Source: Pseudomonadota bacterium (GTDB taxonomy: Bacteria > Pseudomonadota > Alphaproteobacteria > Rhizobiales > Xanthobacteraceae). From it: a DNA stretch of 62,577 nt. The notes under the pieces were generated by a model. That model saw nothing but the letters and a program-made list of their open reading frames with translations, had not been told where the DNA came from and searched no databases. The stretch's first letter is position 1. The number at the start of each line of letters is the position of its first letter. The DNA is taken from assembly GCA_023386885.1 (NCBI GenBank), contig JAEWIX010000058.1, positions 1 through 62,577 of the forward strand, in the 5' to 3' direction. Positions 18,965-27,763 of the stretch are shown here, piece after piece. The translations under genes and the position numbers were made by a program.

Positions 18965-19054
18965 ATCGTCATTGCGAGCGAAGCTAAGCAATCCAGAAAG
19001 CTACAAAGCAAGGACTGGATTACTTCGGGGCTACGCTCCTCGCAATGACGATCC
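18965..19054. repeat. Palindromic intergenic repeat, family B
   Basis: ATCGTCATTGCGAGCGAAGC at the left end is complementary to the right end (GCTCCTCGCAATGACGAT), and inner arms GCAATCCAG / CTGGATTAC also pair. This is a long imperfect hairpin element of the CATTGCGAGCGAAG type, common in this bacterial group. It lies between convergent genes and may act as a transcription barrier. Confidence 0.8.
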
Positions 19055-19062
19055 GATAAAAC

Positions 19063-19449
19063 TCAGGGTAACTTTTTCTCGCGTTCCAACTCGCACCGAT
19101 AGCTCGCATAATTCGGCTGATCGACCGCGAGTTTGTCCATCGTGGTTTGCCACAGATGATCCGCCAAGCCCGGCGTGCGCAAGTCGACCGCACCGGTCGC
19201 AATCGAGTCCGCCAGCTTCCGGTTGAGATCGACCAGCGATCCGTTTTCCCCGAGCAGCTTGACGAGACGCGTCAACTCATCGCCAGCGCGCGGCTCCGAC
19301 AATTCCAACTGACGCACCACCAGATCGATGGCGTTCGTTGCCACGCGCAGCTTGAATGCCGCCGCGCCGGAGATTTTCGGGGCGATGTCGTTGCGAAGGA
19401 ATTCAGCGACCGCATTGAGCAGCTCACTCGGGGTCGGCTCATCCTGCAT
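19063..19449 (-). CDS. DUF6285 protein, partner of the phosphotransferase (LvaB-like)
   Basis: A 128-residue helical protein starting MQDEPTPSELLNAVAEFLRNDIAP, with ARTN-like ATNAIDLVVRQLEL and a C-terminal YASYRCELEREK. This fits the DUF6285 family, small proteins found right behind APH-type phosphotransferases. In Pseudomonas putida the small protein LvaB in the same position is required with kinase LvaA for phosphorylating 4-hydroxyvaleryl-CoA; equivalence here is inferred from size and position. The ATG overlaps the end of the phosphotransferase gene region with a 2-base gap (TGACAATG), showing translational coupling. Confidence 0.72.
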   Translation of the reverse strand: MQDEPTPSELLNAVAEFLRNDIAPKISGAAAFKLRVATNAIDLVVRQLELSEPRAGDELTRLVKLLGENGSLVDLNRKLADSIATGAVDLRTPGLADHLWQTTMDKLAVDQPNYASYRCELEREKKLP

Positions 19450-19451
19450 TG

Positions 19452-20453
19452 TCAACCTCTTCCCGTGCGCGGCGCCAGCAAGCGCAGCAGATCGATCTCG
19501 GTCTCCGAAGCACGCCTCCCGATCATCGCGCGCTCCATCGAATGATCCGGCCCCACGCGGAAGCGTTGCATCATGCCGCAGCACATCACACCCCAGCGCA
19601 ACGTGCCCATCACCTCCCAGTATTTGACGCGCGCGGCATCGGCGCGACCGCCCGCCGCCTCATAACCTGCGAACATCTCCTCGCGCGAGCCGAAACCGCC
19701 GACTGGCTTGTCGATCGCACCGAACCGCCACGAGTTGACGCAGACCCAGCCGAGGTCCTCCATCGGATCACCGAAGTGCGCCAACTCCCAATCCAGCACG
19801 GCACGGATGCCATCCGCGCCGATAATCAGATTGCCGTTGCGGAAATCGCCATGTACCAGCGTTTCATGTTCCGCCGGTCCGGGATCGTTGTCGGCAAGCC
19901 AACGCAACGCCAGATCGAACACCGGGCGCGGCCAATCGAAGCTGCGATAGTCGCGCGTAAGCTCAGTGATCTCCGTCGCAGGGGTCATCCGACGAAGTTG
20001 TGGCAGCGTGGCCCGATCGAGGCCATGGATTCCGCGCAGCACCTCCCCTACCTGCCGCGCCAGCTTCGGCCGCACGGATGCGAATGCATCGTCGCGGAGA
20101 ATCTTGCGTGCTATGGTTTCCCCGGCAATCCGCCCCATGATGAATCCGGTGCCGAGGTTATCCGCCGATTCCAGCACATGCATGACCGGCGGCGACGGAA
20201 TGTCCGCTGCATAGGCGCGCTGCATCAGCACGGCCTCGGCGTCGAGACCGGCCGCACGCTCGGGTGCCGCGCCATAACCCTGCGGCGCGCGCCGAAGGAT
20301 CGCGCCGATGTTGCCATCGGGATGCAGAATGTCGAACGACCACGTCTCCTGGCTCGCGCCACCGGAGAGCCGCGCCGCATTGGCGATGCCCGTCGCGCCC
20401 GGGCACCAACGCATGACGCAACGAGCGAGATCGGCTTCGAAGGCCTCGGTCAA
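19452..20453 (-). CDS. APH-type phosphotransferase (LvaA / ACAD10-11 kinase-like)
   Basis: A 333-residue aminoglycoside-phosphotransferase-fold kinase. The catalytic loop is VHGDFRNGNLI and the metal-binding motif is VLDWELAHFGDP; RLSGGASQETWSFD forms the nucleotide-binding N-lobe. This subgroup is the one found in ACAD10/11 and in LvaA, which phosphorylate the 4-hydroxyl of acyl-CoAs, and not a drug-resistance enzyme. It starts with TTG at 20453, three bases after the stop of the crotonase gene, and ends 2 bases before the DUF6285 start, so crotonase-kinase-DUF6285 form a tight operon. Confidence 0.85.
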   Translation of the reverse strand: MTEAFEADLARCVMRWCPGATGIANAARLSGGASQETWSFDILHPDGNIGAILRRAPQGYGAAPERAAGLDAEAVLMQRAYAADIPSPPVMHVLESADNLGTGFIMGRIAGETIARKILRDDAFASVRPKLARQVGEVLRGIHGLDRATLPQLRRMTPATEITELTRDYRSFDWPRPVFDLALRWLADNDPGPAEHETLVHGDFRNGNLIIGADGIRAVLDWELAHFGDPMEDLGWVCVNSWRFGAIDKPVGGFGSREEMFAGYEAAGGRADAARVKYWEVMGTLRWGVMCCGMMQRFRVGPDHSMERAMIGRRASETEIDLLRLLAPRTGRG

Positions 20454-20456
20454 AGG

Positions 20457-21251
20457 CTACTTGCCCTTGAACTTGGCGGGACGCTTTTCGAGGAACGCGG
20501 TGACGCCTTCCTTGAAATCCTCGGTCGCGCCGGCAAGCCGCTGCAACTGGAATTCGAGATTGAGTTGCTCCTCATAGGAATTTTCCGGGCTGTCCCAATA
20601 CATTTTACGAATACCTGCCAGCGCGACGGTCGGGCCGTTGGCGAGATCGTGCGCGAGTTTCATCGCCTCGTCCTTCAGGGCCGCATCGTCGTACACGCGA
20701 TTGACGAGGCCCCATTCCAGCGCCTTCTCGGCCGGAAGCTTCTCGCCCATCAGCGACAGTTCGACCGCGCGCGCCTTGCCGATCAGGCGCGGCAGCAGCC
20801 AGGTCGAGCCGCAATCCGGCACCAGCCCGATGCGGCGGAACGCTTGCAGGAAATAGGACGAGCGCGCGCACAGGATCATGTCGCCCATCAGCGCGAAACT
20901 CATGCCCGCGCCGGCCGCGGGGCCGTTGACGGCGGTAACGATCGGACAATGCAGGTTACGCAGTCGCCGCAGAAATGGATGAAATGCCGTTTCCAGCGTG
21001 CCGCCGGCGTTGCGCTTGCTGCCCGGCTGCGCATTGTTGCGCCCCTGCAGGTTCGCGCCAGTGCAGAATGCGCGGCCCGCGCCCGTGATCACCAGACAAC
21101 GCACTTCGTCGCGGCGATCCTCGATGGCATCGAGCGCCTCAGCGAGCCCACCCAACATGTCGACGGACACCGCGTTCATCACCTCCTGATGATCGAGCGT
21201 GAGAACCGCCACCGAACCGTCGAAGTCGAGCGTCACGTGTTTGAACTGCAT
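20457..21251 (-). CDS. Crotonase, PaaG-like enoyl-CoA isomerase/hydratase
   Basis: A 264-residue crotonase-fold protein. The positions of both hydratase glutamates are changed (GAGMS instead of GGGxE; LQAFRRIG instead of xxPE), but the aspartate of IGLVPDCGSTW is present, as in PaaG-type isomerases that move double bonds in acyl-CoAs. Oxyanion segments are GRAFCTGANLQG and PAAGAGMS. An isomerase role is therefore more likely than hydration. The ATG at 21251 has GAGGAAA 4-5 bases upstream and decides the start. It is the first gene of the operon with the phosphotransferase and DUF6285 genes. Confidence 0.85.
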   Translation of the reverse strand: MQFKHVTLDFDGSVAVLTLDHQEVMNAVSVDMLGGLAEALDAIEDRRDEVRCLVITGAGRAFCTGANLQGRNNAQPGSKRNAGGTLETAFHPFLRRLRNLHCPIVTAVNGPAAGAGMSFALMGDMILCARSSYFLQAFRRIGLVPDCGSTWLLPRLIGKARAVELSLMGEKLPAEKALEWGLVNRVYDDAALKDEAMKLAHDLANGPTVALAGIRKMYWDSPENSYEEQLNLEFQLQRLAGATEDFKEGVTAFLEKRPAKFKGK

Positions 21252-21431
21252 GGTTTCCTCATCAAGCGCGGCCGGCATCCGGCACATCGCCGAAGCCCTG
21301 CGAATTTCAGATTGAAAGTCGGGCGACATATTTGATTTTTAATCCGCGGTTGTCCATGGTCGCTTTCGGAACAGCCGCGTGCCGCAAAAGCAGAGCGCAG
21401 CATGACAACGCAAGACAGGCAGGAAACCTCA

Positions 21432-22207
21432 ATGTCGATTTTCGATCTCAGCGGTCGCGTCGCGGTCATTACCGGCGGTAACGGTGGCATCGGCCTTGGC
21501 ATCGCACAGGCGCTGGCGACCGCCGGCTGCAACGTCTCGATCTGGGGCCGCAACGCCGACAAGAACAAGAGCGCCGCCACCAGCATGGCGGGCGCGAAGG
21601 GCGAGGTCGATACGCAGATTTGTGACGTCACCAGCGCCGCGTCAGTCAAAACCGCCATGGATTCCACGTTGCGGAAATTCGGCCGCGTCGACGGCTGCTT
21701 CGCCAATGCCGGTATCGGCGGCGGCGGACGTCACGCCTTCATCGACCGCACCGAGGAACAGTGGCGCAACATGTTTGCCACCAATCTCGACGGCGTCTTC
21801 CATGCCTTCCAGGCCGCCGCGCGACACATGACCGAACGCGCGGCAAGCGGCGACGCCTTCGGCCGTCTCGTCGCCACATCGAGCCTCGCCTGTTCGGCAC
21901 CGCGCGCAACGAGCACTATGCCGCGACCAAGGCCGCGATCAACGCGCTGGTGCGGGCGCTCGCGGTCGAACAGGCACGCTACGGCATCACCGCCAACGCC
22001 ATCCTGCCGGGCTGGATCAAGAGCGACATGACGGCGGGGATCATGGCCAACGAGAAGTTCGTGGGTAATGTCATGCCGCGCATTCCGATGCGCCGCTTCG
22101 GGGAGCCGTCGGATTTCGGCGGCATCGCCGTCTACCTGATGAGCAAGGCATCGTCCTATCACACCGCCGACTGCTTCGTGATAGATGGCGGATATACCGC
22201 CTTCTAG
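21432..22207 (+). pseudogene. SDR oxidoreductase interrupted by a frameshift
   Basis: The N-terminal part (VAVITGGNGGIGLGIA nucleotide loop, CFANAGIGGG) is read in one frame to about 21890, while the catalytic YAATK, the NAILPGWIKSDM segment and the DGGYTAF ending are in another frame up to 22207. Joining LVATSSLA to LFGTARNEHYAATK restores a normal SDR of about 258 residues. One base appears to be missing in GCCTGTTC at about 21888-21892. Either the gene is inactivated or the base was lost in sequencing. The start is the ATG at 21432 with AGGAAA. It is divergent from the crotonase operon. Confidence 0.85.
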
Positions 22208-22292
22208 CCGGATCGTGATGCGGCGGCGAATAGGCCGCCGCTGTTGGTTCTTGTCATAATAGTGTAGCAATTGATGGATTCGTTTCCGCAAC

Positions 22293-23975
22293 TTGCTGCC
22301 GCAAATGATCCTGATCGCGATAGGCTTGCTCGCCGCCGGCGTCCTCTGGAACGCCGAACGCTCGTTCGAGCATCTCCGGCTTGCGGTCGCGGCGTTCTGC
22401 TTCTGCATTGCAGCGCTGCTCCTCGTGGTTGGCGATCCGGAGCGAGCCACGGTTCTGGCGCTGGTCATCGTTGGCGCCATCCATGGCGCGTCCACGCTGA
22501 AGTATGCCCACAGCGGCCTGAAACTGACCGTGACCGACCTGCCATTGCTGCTGGCCGGCACCGTCCCGTTCTTCTTCGTGCAATATCCGCTGGCGGTGAC
22601 CGCTGCGCTGGCCGGCCTGCTCGGGCTGATCGCGGTCACTGTGGCCACGCTGTTGTACCTGCCCGGCACGCCCATCCCCCTCGCCGCGCAGTTCGCGTTT
22701 CTCGGTCTCGCCACGCTCGGCCTCGCGCTGGCTTATCGAACGGGCGGCGGAGCCACGACGTTGCAACGGATCGCGGCTCAACCGCGATGCTTTTTCTCGG
22801 CCTTCGTCGCGTCGCTGCTCGATCCACGATCCTGGCGGCAGTTCGGCGGGTTCGTGCTGAGCGATATCGCCGACGATCCGCTGCCGTTGTTACCCGCGAC
22901 GCCCGCGAAGCGGCCGACTTGTCCCGACATCATCGTCATCCAGCATGAATCGATTTTCGATCCGAGGCTCTACGGGCTGCCGGTCGGGCCGCTCGTCGAG
23001 AACTTCCTGTCACCGCCGCAGGGGCTTCACGGCCGCCTCAATGTCGATATTTTCGGCGGCGGGTCGTGGCAATCGGAATTCAGCCTGCTAACGGGCCTGT
23101 CGAGCGCCAGTTTCGGCTCCAACGGCTATTTCCTGTTCGAGCGCGGCGCCGGATGTTTTCATCACAGCCTGCCAAAGACACTCGGCGCACTCGGTTACAC
23201 CACGACGCTGACATCGAGCTGTCGGCGCGGCTTCCTCAACTACGATAATTTCTATCACTCCGTCGGGATGCGCGAGCGTATTTTCACCGACGATCTCCCC
23301 GCCCCCTTCGACGTGGACCAATTCGAAGCCACCAACTCCGATTCCAGATTCTTGCAGGCGGCGCTCGATGTTCATACCCGAGCGCTCGACGACGGCTCAG
23401 GCCCACGTTTTCTCTATGTGCTGACCAATTACAATCATGGCCCGCACAGCCGACGGCTGGTCGCCGCGGGACAGTTCGAGAAGCAACGCGCTTTCGCAAT
23501 GGAAAGCCTGCCGGATGCTGCCTATGCCGAATACTATGCGCGCCTCGTCGAAACCGCACATACATGGCGCAAGCTGAAAGCTGATCTCATCGCGCGCTTT
23601 CCGGATCGCCCGATGCTGGTGATCCATTACGGCGACCATCAGCCGGTCATGACCCGGCGGATCCAGACGCGGTTGCAACTGCAGCACGACGAGCGACGGC
23701 AATTTCAAACCTTCTATGCGATGGAAATGCTGAATGACCCGACGACGTCGATGGTGACCGGACGCGGCCCCAATCTCGATATCGCGTTTCTCGGTACGGT
23801 CGCACTGCAGCACGCCGGCCTACCGCTCGATCCGATCTTCGCGACCCGCGCCAGTCTTCGCGATCAATGCGGGGAAACCTATTTTGCGTCAGGATCAGAG
23901 CGGAAGCGCCGTTTCCATCGCACACTGGTCGATCTCGGCCTGATCGACCTCGGACAACCGGCGCGAGGTCAATAA
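22293..23975 (+). CDS. Membrane-anchored sulfatase-fold (LTA synthase / phosphoglycerol transferase-like) protein
   Basis: A 560-residue protein. The first about 200 residues contain five or six hydrophobic helices; the rest is a periplasmic alkaline-phosphatase-superfamily domain with IVIQHESIFDPRLYG (nucleophile region), FGGGSWQSEFSLLTGL, TNYNHGPHSR and the metal site VIHYGDHQP. Such enzymes transfer phosphoglycerol or phosphoethanolamine groups, or hydrolyse such esters, at the cell envelope. The start is uncertain: TTG at 22293 or ATG at 22305, neither with a good ribosome binding site. The 3' end overlaps the convergent LuxR gene by 7 bases. Confidence 0.78.
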   Translation: MLPQMILIAIGLLAAGVLWNAERSFEHLRLAVAAFCFCIAALLLVVGDPERATVLALVIVGAIHGASTLKYAHSGLKLTVTDLPLLLAGTVPFFFVQYPLAVTAALAGLLGLIAVTVATLLYLPGTPIPLAAQFAFLGLATLGLALAYRTGGGATTLQRIAAQPRCFFSAFVASLLDPRSWRQFGGFVLSDIADDPLPLLPATPAKRPTCPDIIVIQHESIFDPRLYGLPVGPLVENFLSPPQGLHGRLNVDIFGGGSWQSEFSLLTGLSSASFGSNGYFLFERGAGCFHHSLPKTLGALGYTTTLTSSCRRGFLNYDNFYHSVGMRERIFTDDLPAPFDVDQFEATNSDSRFLQAALDVHTRALDDGSGPRFLYVLTNYNHGPHSRRLVAAGQFEKQRAFAMESLPDAAYAEYYARLVETAHTWRKLKADLIARFPDRPMLVIHYGDHQPVMTRRIQTRLQLQHDERRQFQTFYAMEMLNDPTTSMVTGRGPNLDIAFLGTVALQHAGLPLDPIFATRASLRDQCGETYFASGSERKRRFHRTLVDLGLIDLGQPARGQ

Positions 23976-25075
23976 TTTTCGTCGTGCCGCGACAGAAGCC
24001 GGGCAAACAGCGCGACGAGTTCGGCCTGCCGACGGGCGCCGGTCTTGGCGAAGATGCGTTTCAGATGAAAACGCGCCGTCTCCTTGGTGACGTTGAGGTC
24101 GTCCGCGATCATCTCCAGCGCCTCGCCGCAAGCCAGCCGCGCGGCCAATCGCGCCTCTGCCACCGTCAAGCCGAAGACATCGCGCAGCGCGGCTTCGGGC
24201 GGCCGGCGCCGCTCCTCGGGATCGACCAGCACAATGAACGCCCGCCCCGCTGCAAATGGATTGGCGTTGAAATCCGGCAACCTCAACGGATAGGCCATCA
24301 GCGGCAATCGTCCCTCGCGCGGCAGTGCGATTGGCGGTAACAATGCCGGGCTCTCTGGATTCCGCACCAAACGGGACAAGGCGCTATCAAGCCTTACAGT
24401 TGCGTTGACATCTTTGGCGACGAGCCGTCGCGCAACGATGCGAACGTCGCCACTCAATAGCCGCTCGGCGCGGGGATTGGCGCGGATCACTTCACCTTGC
24501 TTGTCAACGATCAAAGCAGCCGAACCTGAGAGTTCGAACGCATCGAGCGCGACCTTCGCGGTGGCAAAACCCAATGCACTGGAGATCGCGGCCGCGGACG
24601 ACATGCTGTTCGACAGCGCGGCGAGCCGCTGTTTTTCTTCCACCGAGAAATAACCCTGCGCCGGGCTACGCTGAAGCGAGAGACACCACAGGTTGTCACC
24701 ATGCGCGATCCTGATTCCAGCAAATCCGGAAAGCTTCAGCGGTCTGAGAAACTCCTGGAAATAAGGAAGCTGCTTGATCGTATCCGCGCTGAAGATATCG
24801 AAATCATCGACAACGGCTTGACGCTGTAACAGCGGAATCCCACGAAACCGGGCATCCCGGCCGTCCCAGCCATCGCGCATATAGACATGGGTGCTCTCCT
24901 GCATGGAGTCGGTGAGAAGAGCGGTGGGAAACTGCACGCCGGTGAGATTGAACAGCAGCGTACCGTGGCTTCCGGTTTCTTTGACAACGGTATCCAGCGC
25001 ATCTTTCCACGCGCCGACATCGGTGGCAGCCCGCGAGAATCCCTGCTCGATGACGTTCAAATTCCAGCTTGCCAC
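23969..25075 (-). CDS. LuxR-family transcriptional regulator
   Basis: A 368-residue regulator. The N-terminal part has no recognised receiver phosphorylation site; the middle contains a PAS-like stretch (SGSAALIVDKQGEVIRANPRAE, about 185-206). The C-terminal 60 residues form the LuxR helix-turn-helix (LTVAEARLAARLACGEALEMIA ... VTKETARFHLKRIFAKTGARRQAELV). The start is GTG at 25075 with AGG upstream. It is divergent from the thiolase-like gene at 25226 and may control it or the acyl-CoA island. The signal sensed is unknown. Confidence 0.85.
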   Translation of the reverse strand: MASWNLNVIEQGFSRAATDVGAWKDALDTVVKETGSHGTLLFNLTGVQFPTALLTDSMQESTHVYMRDGWDGRDARFRGIPLLQRQAVVDDFDIFSADTIKQLPYFQEFLRPLKLSGFAGIRIAHGDNLWCLSLQRSPAQGYFSVEEKQRLAALSNSMSSAAAISSALGFATAKVALDAFELSGSAALIVDKQGEVIRANPRAERLLSGDVRIVARRLVAKDVNATVRLDSALSRLVRNPESPALLPPIALPREGRLPLMAYPLRLPDFNANPFAAGRAFIVLVDPEERRRPPEAALRDVFGLTVAEARLAARLACGEALEMIADDLNVTKETARFHLKRIFAKTGARRQAELVALFARLLSRHDENY

Positions 25076-25225
25076 ATCGGACCTGCAAAATCAGAAAGCG
25101 GCGGATTGAATATTATCCCCGCTTCAAGCAATGATCGCAAACAATTCCTCACGTTCCGTCGCGGGAACCGGCGAGCCGACGATTTTAAGGTTACAATCCG
25201 CAGCCATCAGGATTTTCACAGCTCC

Positions 25226-26743
25226 ATGACCCATTCCGCTTCCCTCGCCTCTGATCGCATTCCCGTTATCGTCGGCGTCGGCGAATTCTCCGATCATCCC
25301 ACCGAACTCACCGCGGGACTGGAACCGATCGACCTGATGGTCAAGGCGCTCCGACAGGCGGAGCAGAACAGCGGCGGCAAGTTGCTTGCTGAAGTGCAGT
25401 CGCTCGACATCATCAACTTCCTGAGCTGGCGCTATCACGATCCGGCGGCGCTGCTCTGCGAACGTCTCGGCATCGCGCCTGCGCACGCCTATTACGGGCC
25501 GGTCGGCGGCGAAAGCCCGATCCGCTACATTCACGAAGCGGCCAAACGGATCGCGCGCGGCGAATGCAGCGTCGCGGCCGTCTGCGGCGCGGAATCGCAA
25601 AGCACCGTCACTAAGGCAGAGCGCGCCGGCGTGTCGCTGCCATGGACGCCGTTCGCGCACGACGCACCTGTGTCGCCACGCGGCGCCAGTTTCCAGAAGC
25701 CGATGGCAACGACGCTCGGCGTCGCCAAGCCGGTCACGGTCTATCCGATCTACGAGGCGGCCTCGACCGCGCATTGGGGCCAGACGCCACGCGAGGCGCA
25801 GGCGGAATCCGGCAAGTTATGGTCGGTCTATTCCAGCGTCGCTGCACAAAATCCCAACGCCTGGATGAAACGCGCGGTGCCGGCCGAGGAGATCGTGACG
25901 CCTTCGCCGGACAATCGGCTGATCGCGTGGCCCTACACCAAGCTGATGGTGGCCAATCCTTCCGTCAATCAAAGCGCCGCAATTCTGCTGACCAGCCTCG
26001 CCAAGGCGCGCGAAGCCGGGATCGCCGAGGATAAACTGCTATATGTCTGGGGCGGTGCATCGGCGGAAGAACCGCGCGACTATCTCGAGCGCGATCAGTT
26101 CCATCAGAGCCACGCGCAGAATGCCGTGCTCGGTGCGGTGATGGACATGGTCGAGGGCGATGGATCGGCTTTCGACGCGATCGAACTCTATAGCTGCTTC
26201 CCGACCGTGCCGAAGATGGCGCGCCGCACGCTCAAGCTCGGCCCCGACGTACAGCCGACGGTCACCGGCGGCCTCACTTTCTTCGGCGCGCCGCTCAACG
26301 CCTACATGGCGCACGCCGCCTGCGCCATGGTGCGTAAGCTGCGCGGCGGCGGCAAGCTCGGACTGCTCTATGGCCAGGGCGGCTTCGTGACCAAACACCA
26401 CGGACTGATCCTGTCACCGCAAGCACCGCGCACGGCACTCGCGCAGGAGACCAGCGTCCAGGCCGAGGCCGATCGCAACCGCAAGCCCGCGCCGCAGTTC
26501 GTCACCGAGGCGAGCGGTCCCGGCAAGGTCGAGAGTTTCACCGTGATCTACGGTCGCAACGGGGCCGCCGAACACGGCGTCGTTATGCTGCGCACCCCTG
26601 ACCATGCCCGCGCCCTCGCCCGCATCCCGGCCAGCGACACCCAGACACTTGCGCATCTGATCAATCTCGACCGCACCCCGGTCGGCGGGCTCGGGACCAT
26701 CTCCATGGTCGCCGACGGCATTCTGGAGTGGCGGCCGACATAA
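25226..26743 (+). CDS. Thiolase-like protein type 1 (TLP1), acetyl-CoA acetyltransferase family
   Basis: A 505-residue thiolase-fold protein with a C-terminal extension of about 120 residues, as in the TLP1 group. Aligning GVGGESPIRYIHEAAKRIARG to the classical CxSGxxA...A...I..G segment puts Gly where the acyl-accepting cysteine should be, so normal thiolytic chemistry is unlikely. VCGAES matches the usual GGxES loop and LYSCFP with AACAMVRKLRGGG lie in the C-terminal half. The role in acyl-CoA metabolism is not established. The ATG at 25226 was chosen by homology to such proteins. Confidence 0.78.
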   Translation: MTHSASLASDRIPVIVGVGEFSDHPTELTAGLEPIDLMVKALRQAEQNSGGKLLAEVQSLDIINFLSWRYHDPAALLCERLGIAPAHAYYGPVGGESPIRYIHEAAKRIARGECSVAAVCGAESQSTVTKAERAGVSLPWTPFAHDAPVSPRGASFQKPMATTLGVAKPVTVYPIYEAASTAHWGQTPREAQAESGKLWSVYSSVAAQNPNAWMKRAVPAEEIVTPSPDNRLIAWPYTKLMVANPSVNQSAAILLTSLAKAREAGIAEDKLLYVWGGASAEEPRDYLERDQFHQSHAQNAVLGAVMDMVEGDGSAFDAIELYSCFPTVPKMARRTLKLGPDVQPTVTGGLTFFGAPLNAYMAHAACAMVRKLRGGGKLGLLYGQGGFVTKHHGLILSPQAPRTALAQETSVQAEADRNRKPAPQFVTEASGPGKVESFTVIYGRNGAAEHGVVMLRTPDHARALARIPASDTQTLAHLINLDRTPVGGLGTISMVADGILEWRPT

Positions 26744-26864
26744 ATCGACAAGCCCGGCCTACCTGTTCCACCGCCCCAACTAAGCACTAGCGTTTTGGCA
26801 CACGAAGAGAGATAACTTTCTTTCGTCTGTGCAGAAATGCGAGTACGGGAGCGCGGCAACAAGC

Positions 26865-27749
26865 ATGGATTGGGACAACATCCGGGTGTTTCTGAGCGTC
26901 GCGCGCGCCGGGCAGTTTCTTGCCGCCGCGCGACAACTCAAGATCGACCACGGCACCGTCAGCCGGAAGATCGGCGCGCTGGAGAAGTCGCTGGGCGTGC
27001 GGCTGTTCGACCGCCAGACCACCGGCTGCGTGTTGACGTCCGCCGGCGACCGGCTCTACGCCGCTGCCGAAGAGGTCGAGGCGCAATTGCTGCGCGCGCA
27101 GGGCGACCTGTCGCAGTCCGATGTCGAACTCTCCGGCACCGTGCGGGTGGCAGCGCCGGACGGCTTCACCGCACTGTTCCTGTGTTCTCGGCTCGGCAAG
27201 CTGAAACGGAAATATCCATCGCTGACGATTCAGATGGTGCCGATGTCGCGCACCTTCTCGCTCTCCAAGCGCGAAGCGGACGTCGCCATCACCATCTCAC
27301 GGCCGGAGGAAGGCCGCCTCACCGTTCGCAAGCTCACCGATTACTCGCTGCATTTCTATGCGGCCAAGAATTATCTCGCCGAGCACGGCACCCCGCAAAC
27401 CGTGACCGATCTCGAGCGGCATTGCCTGATCACCTACGTGCAGGATCTGGTGTTTGCCGACCAGCTTCACTTCATGCCGGAACTCTACGGACCGAACTTC
27501 AGCCGGCTCGAATGTTCAGGCGCGGTCGGCCAGCTTGAAACCGTGCGTGGCGGCGCGGGCATCGGCATCCTGCATGACTATGCCGCGCAGACCGACCCAC
27601 AACTGCAAATCGTTTTGCCCGAGATGGGCTTCCAGCGCAGTTATTGGATCATGACCCATGTCGACATGCGCCGGCTTAGCCGGGTCCGCGCGGTATCGGA
27701 TTTCATCTTCGCGGAAGTCGGCGCGCAGCGCTCGATCTTTTTGCTCTAG
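26865..27749 (+). CDS. LysR-family transcriptional regulator
   Basis: A 294-residue LysR protein. The winged helix-turn-helix is at residues 1-60 (MDWDNIRVFLSVARAGQFLAAARQL ... GTVSRKIGALEKSLGVRLFDR), followed by a substrate-binding domain with LSGTVRVAAPDGFTALFL. The start is the ATG at 26865. It lies in the same direction as the thiolase-like gene, 121 bases downstream, and is convergent with the RND operon, which ends 14 bases after its stop. Its target is not evident. Confidence 0.9.
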   Translation: MDWDNIRVFLSVARAGQFLAAARQLKIDHGTVSRKIGALEKSLGVRLFDRQTTGCVLTSAGDRLYAAAEEVEAQLLRAQGDLSQSDVELSGTVRVAAPDGFTALFLCSRLGKLKRKYPSLTIQMVPMSRTFSLSKREADVAITISRPEEGRLTVRKLTDYSLHFYAAKNYLAEHGTPQTVTDLERHCLITYVQDLVFADQLHFMPELYGPNFSRLECSGAVGQLETVRGGAGIGILHDYAAQTDPQLQIVLPEMGFQRSYWIMTHVDMRRLSRVRAVSDFIFAEVGAQRSIFLL

Positions 27750-27763
27750 AGCGAAGGGCGTCG

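Noticed and set aside
19452..20453. Aminoglycoside resistance gene
   Set aside because: The APH fold is shared, but the coupling to DUF6285 and acyl-CoA genes points to the acyl-CoA kinase branch.
19449..21335. Long plus-strand frame opposite the crotonase-phosphotransferase operon
   Set aside because: Compositional shadow; both minus-strand proteins have full motif sets.
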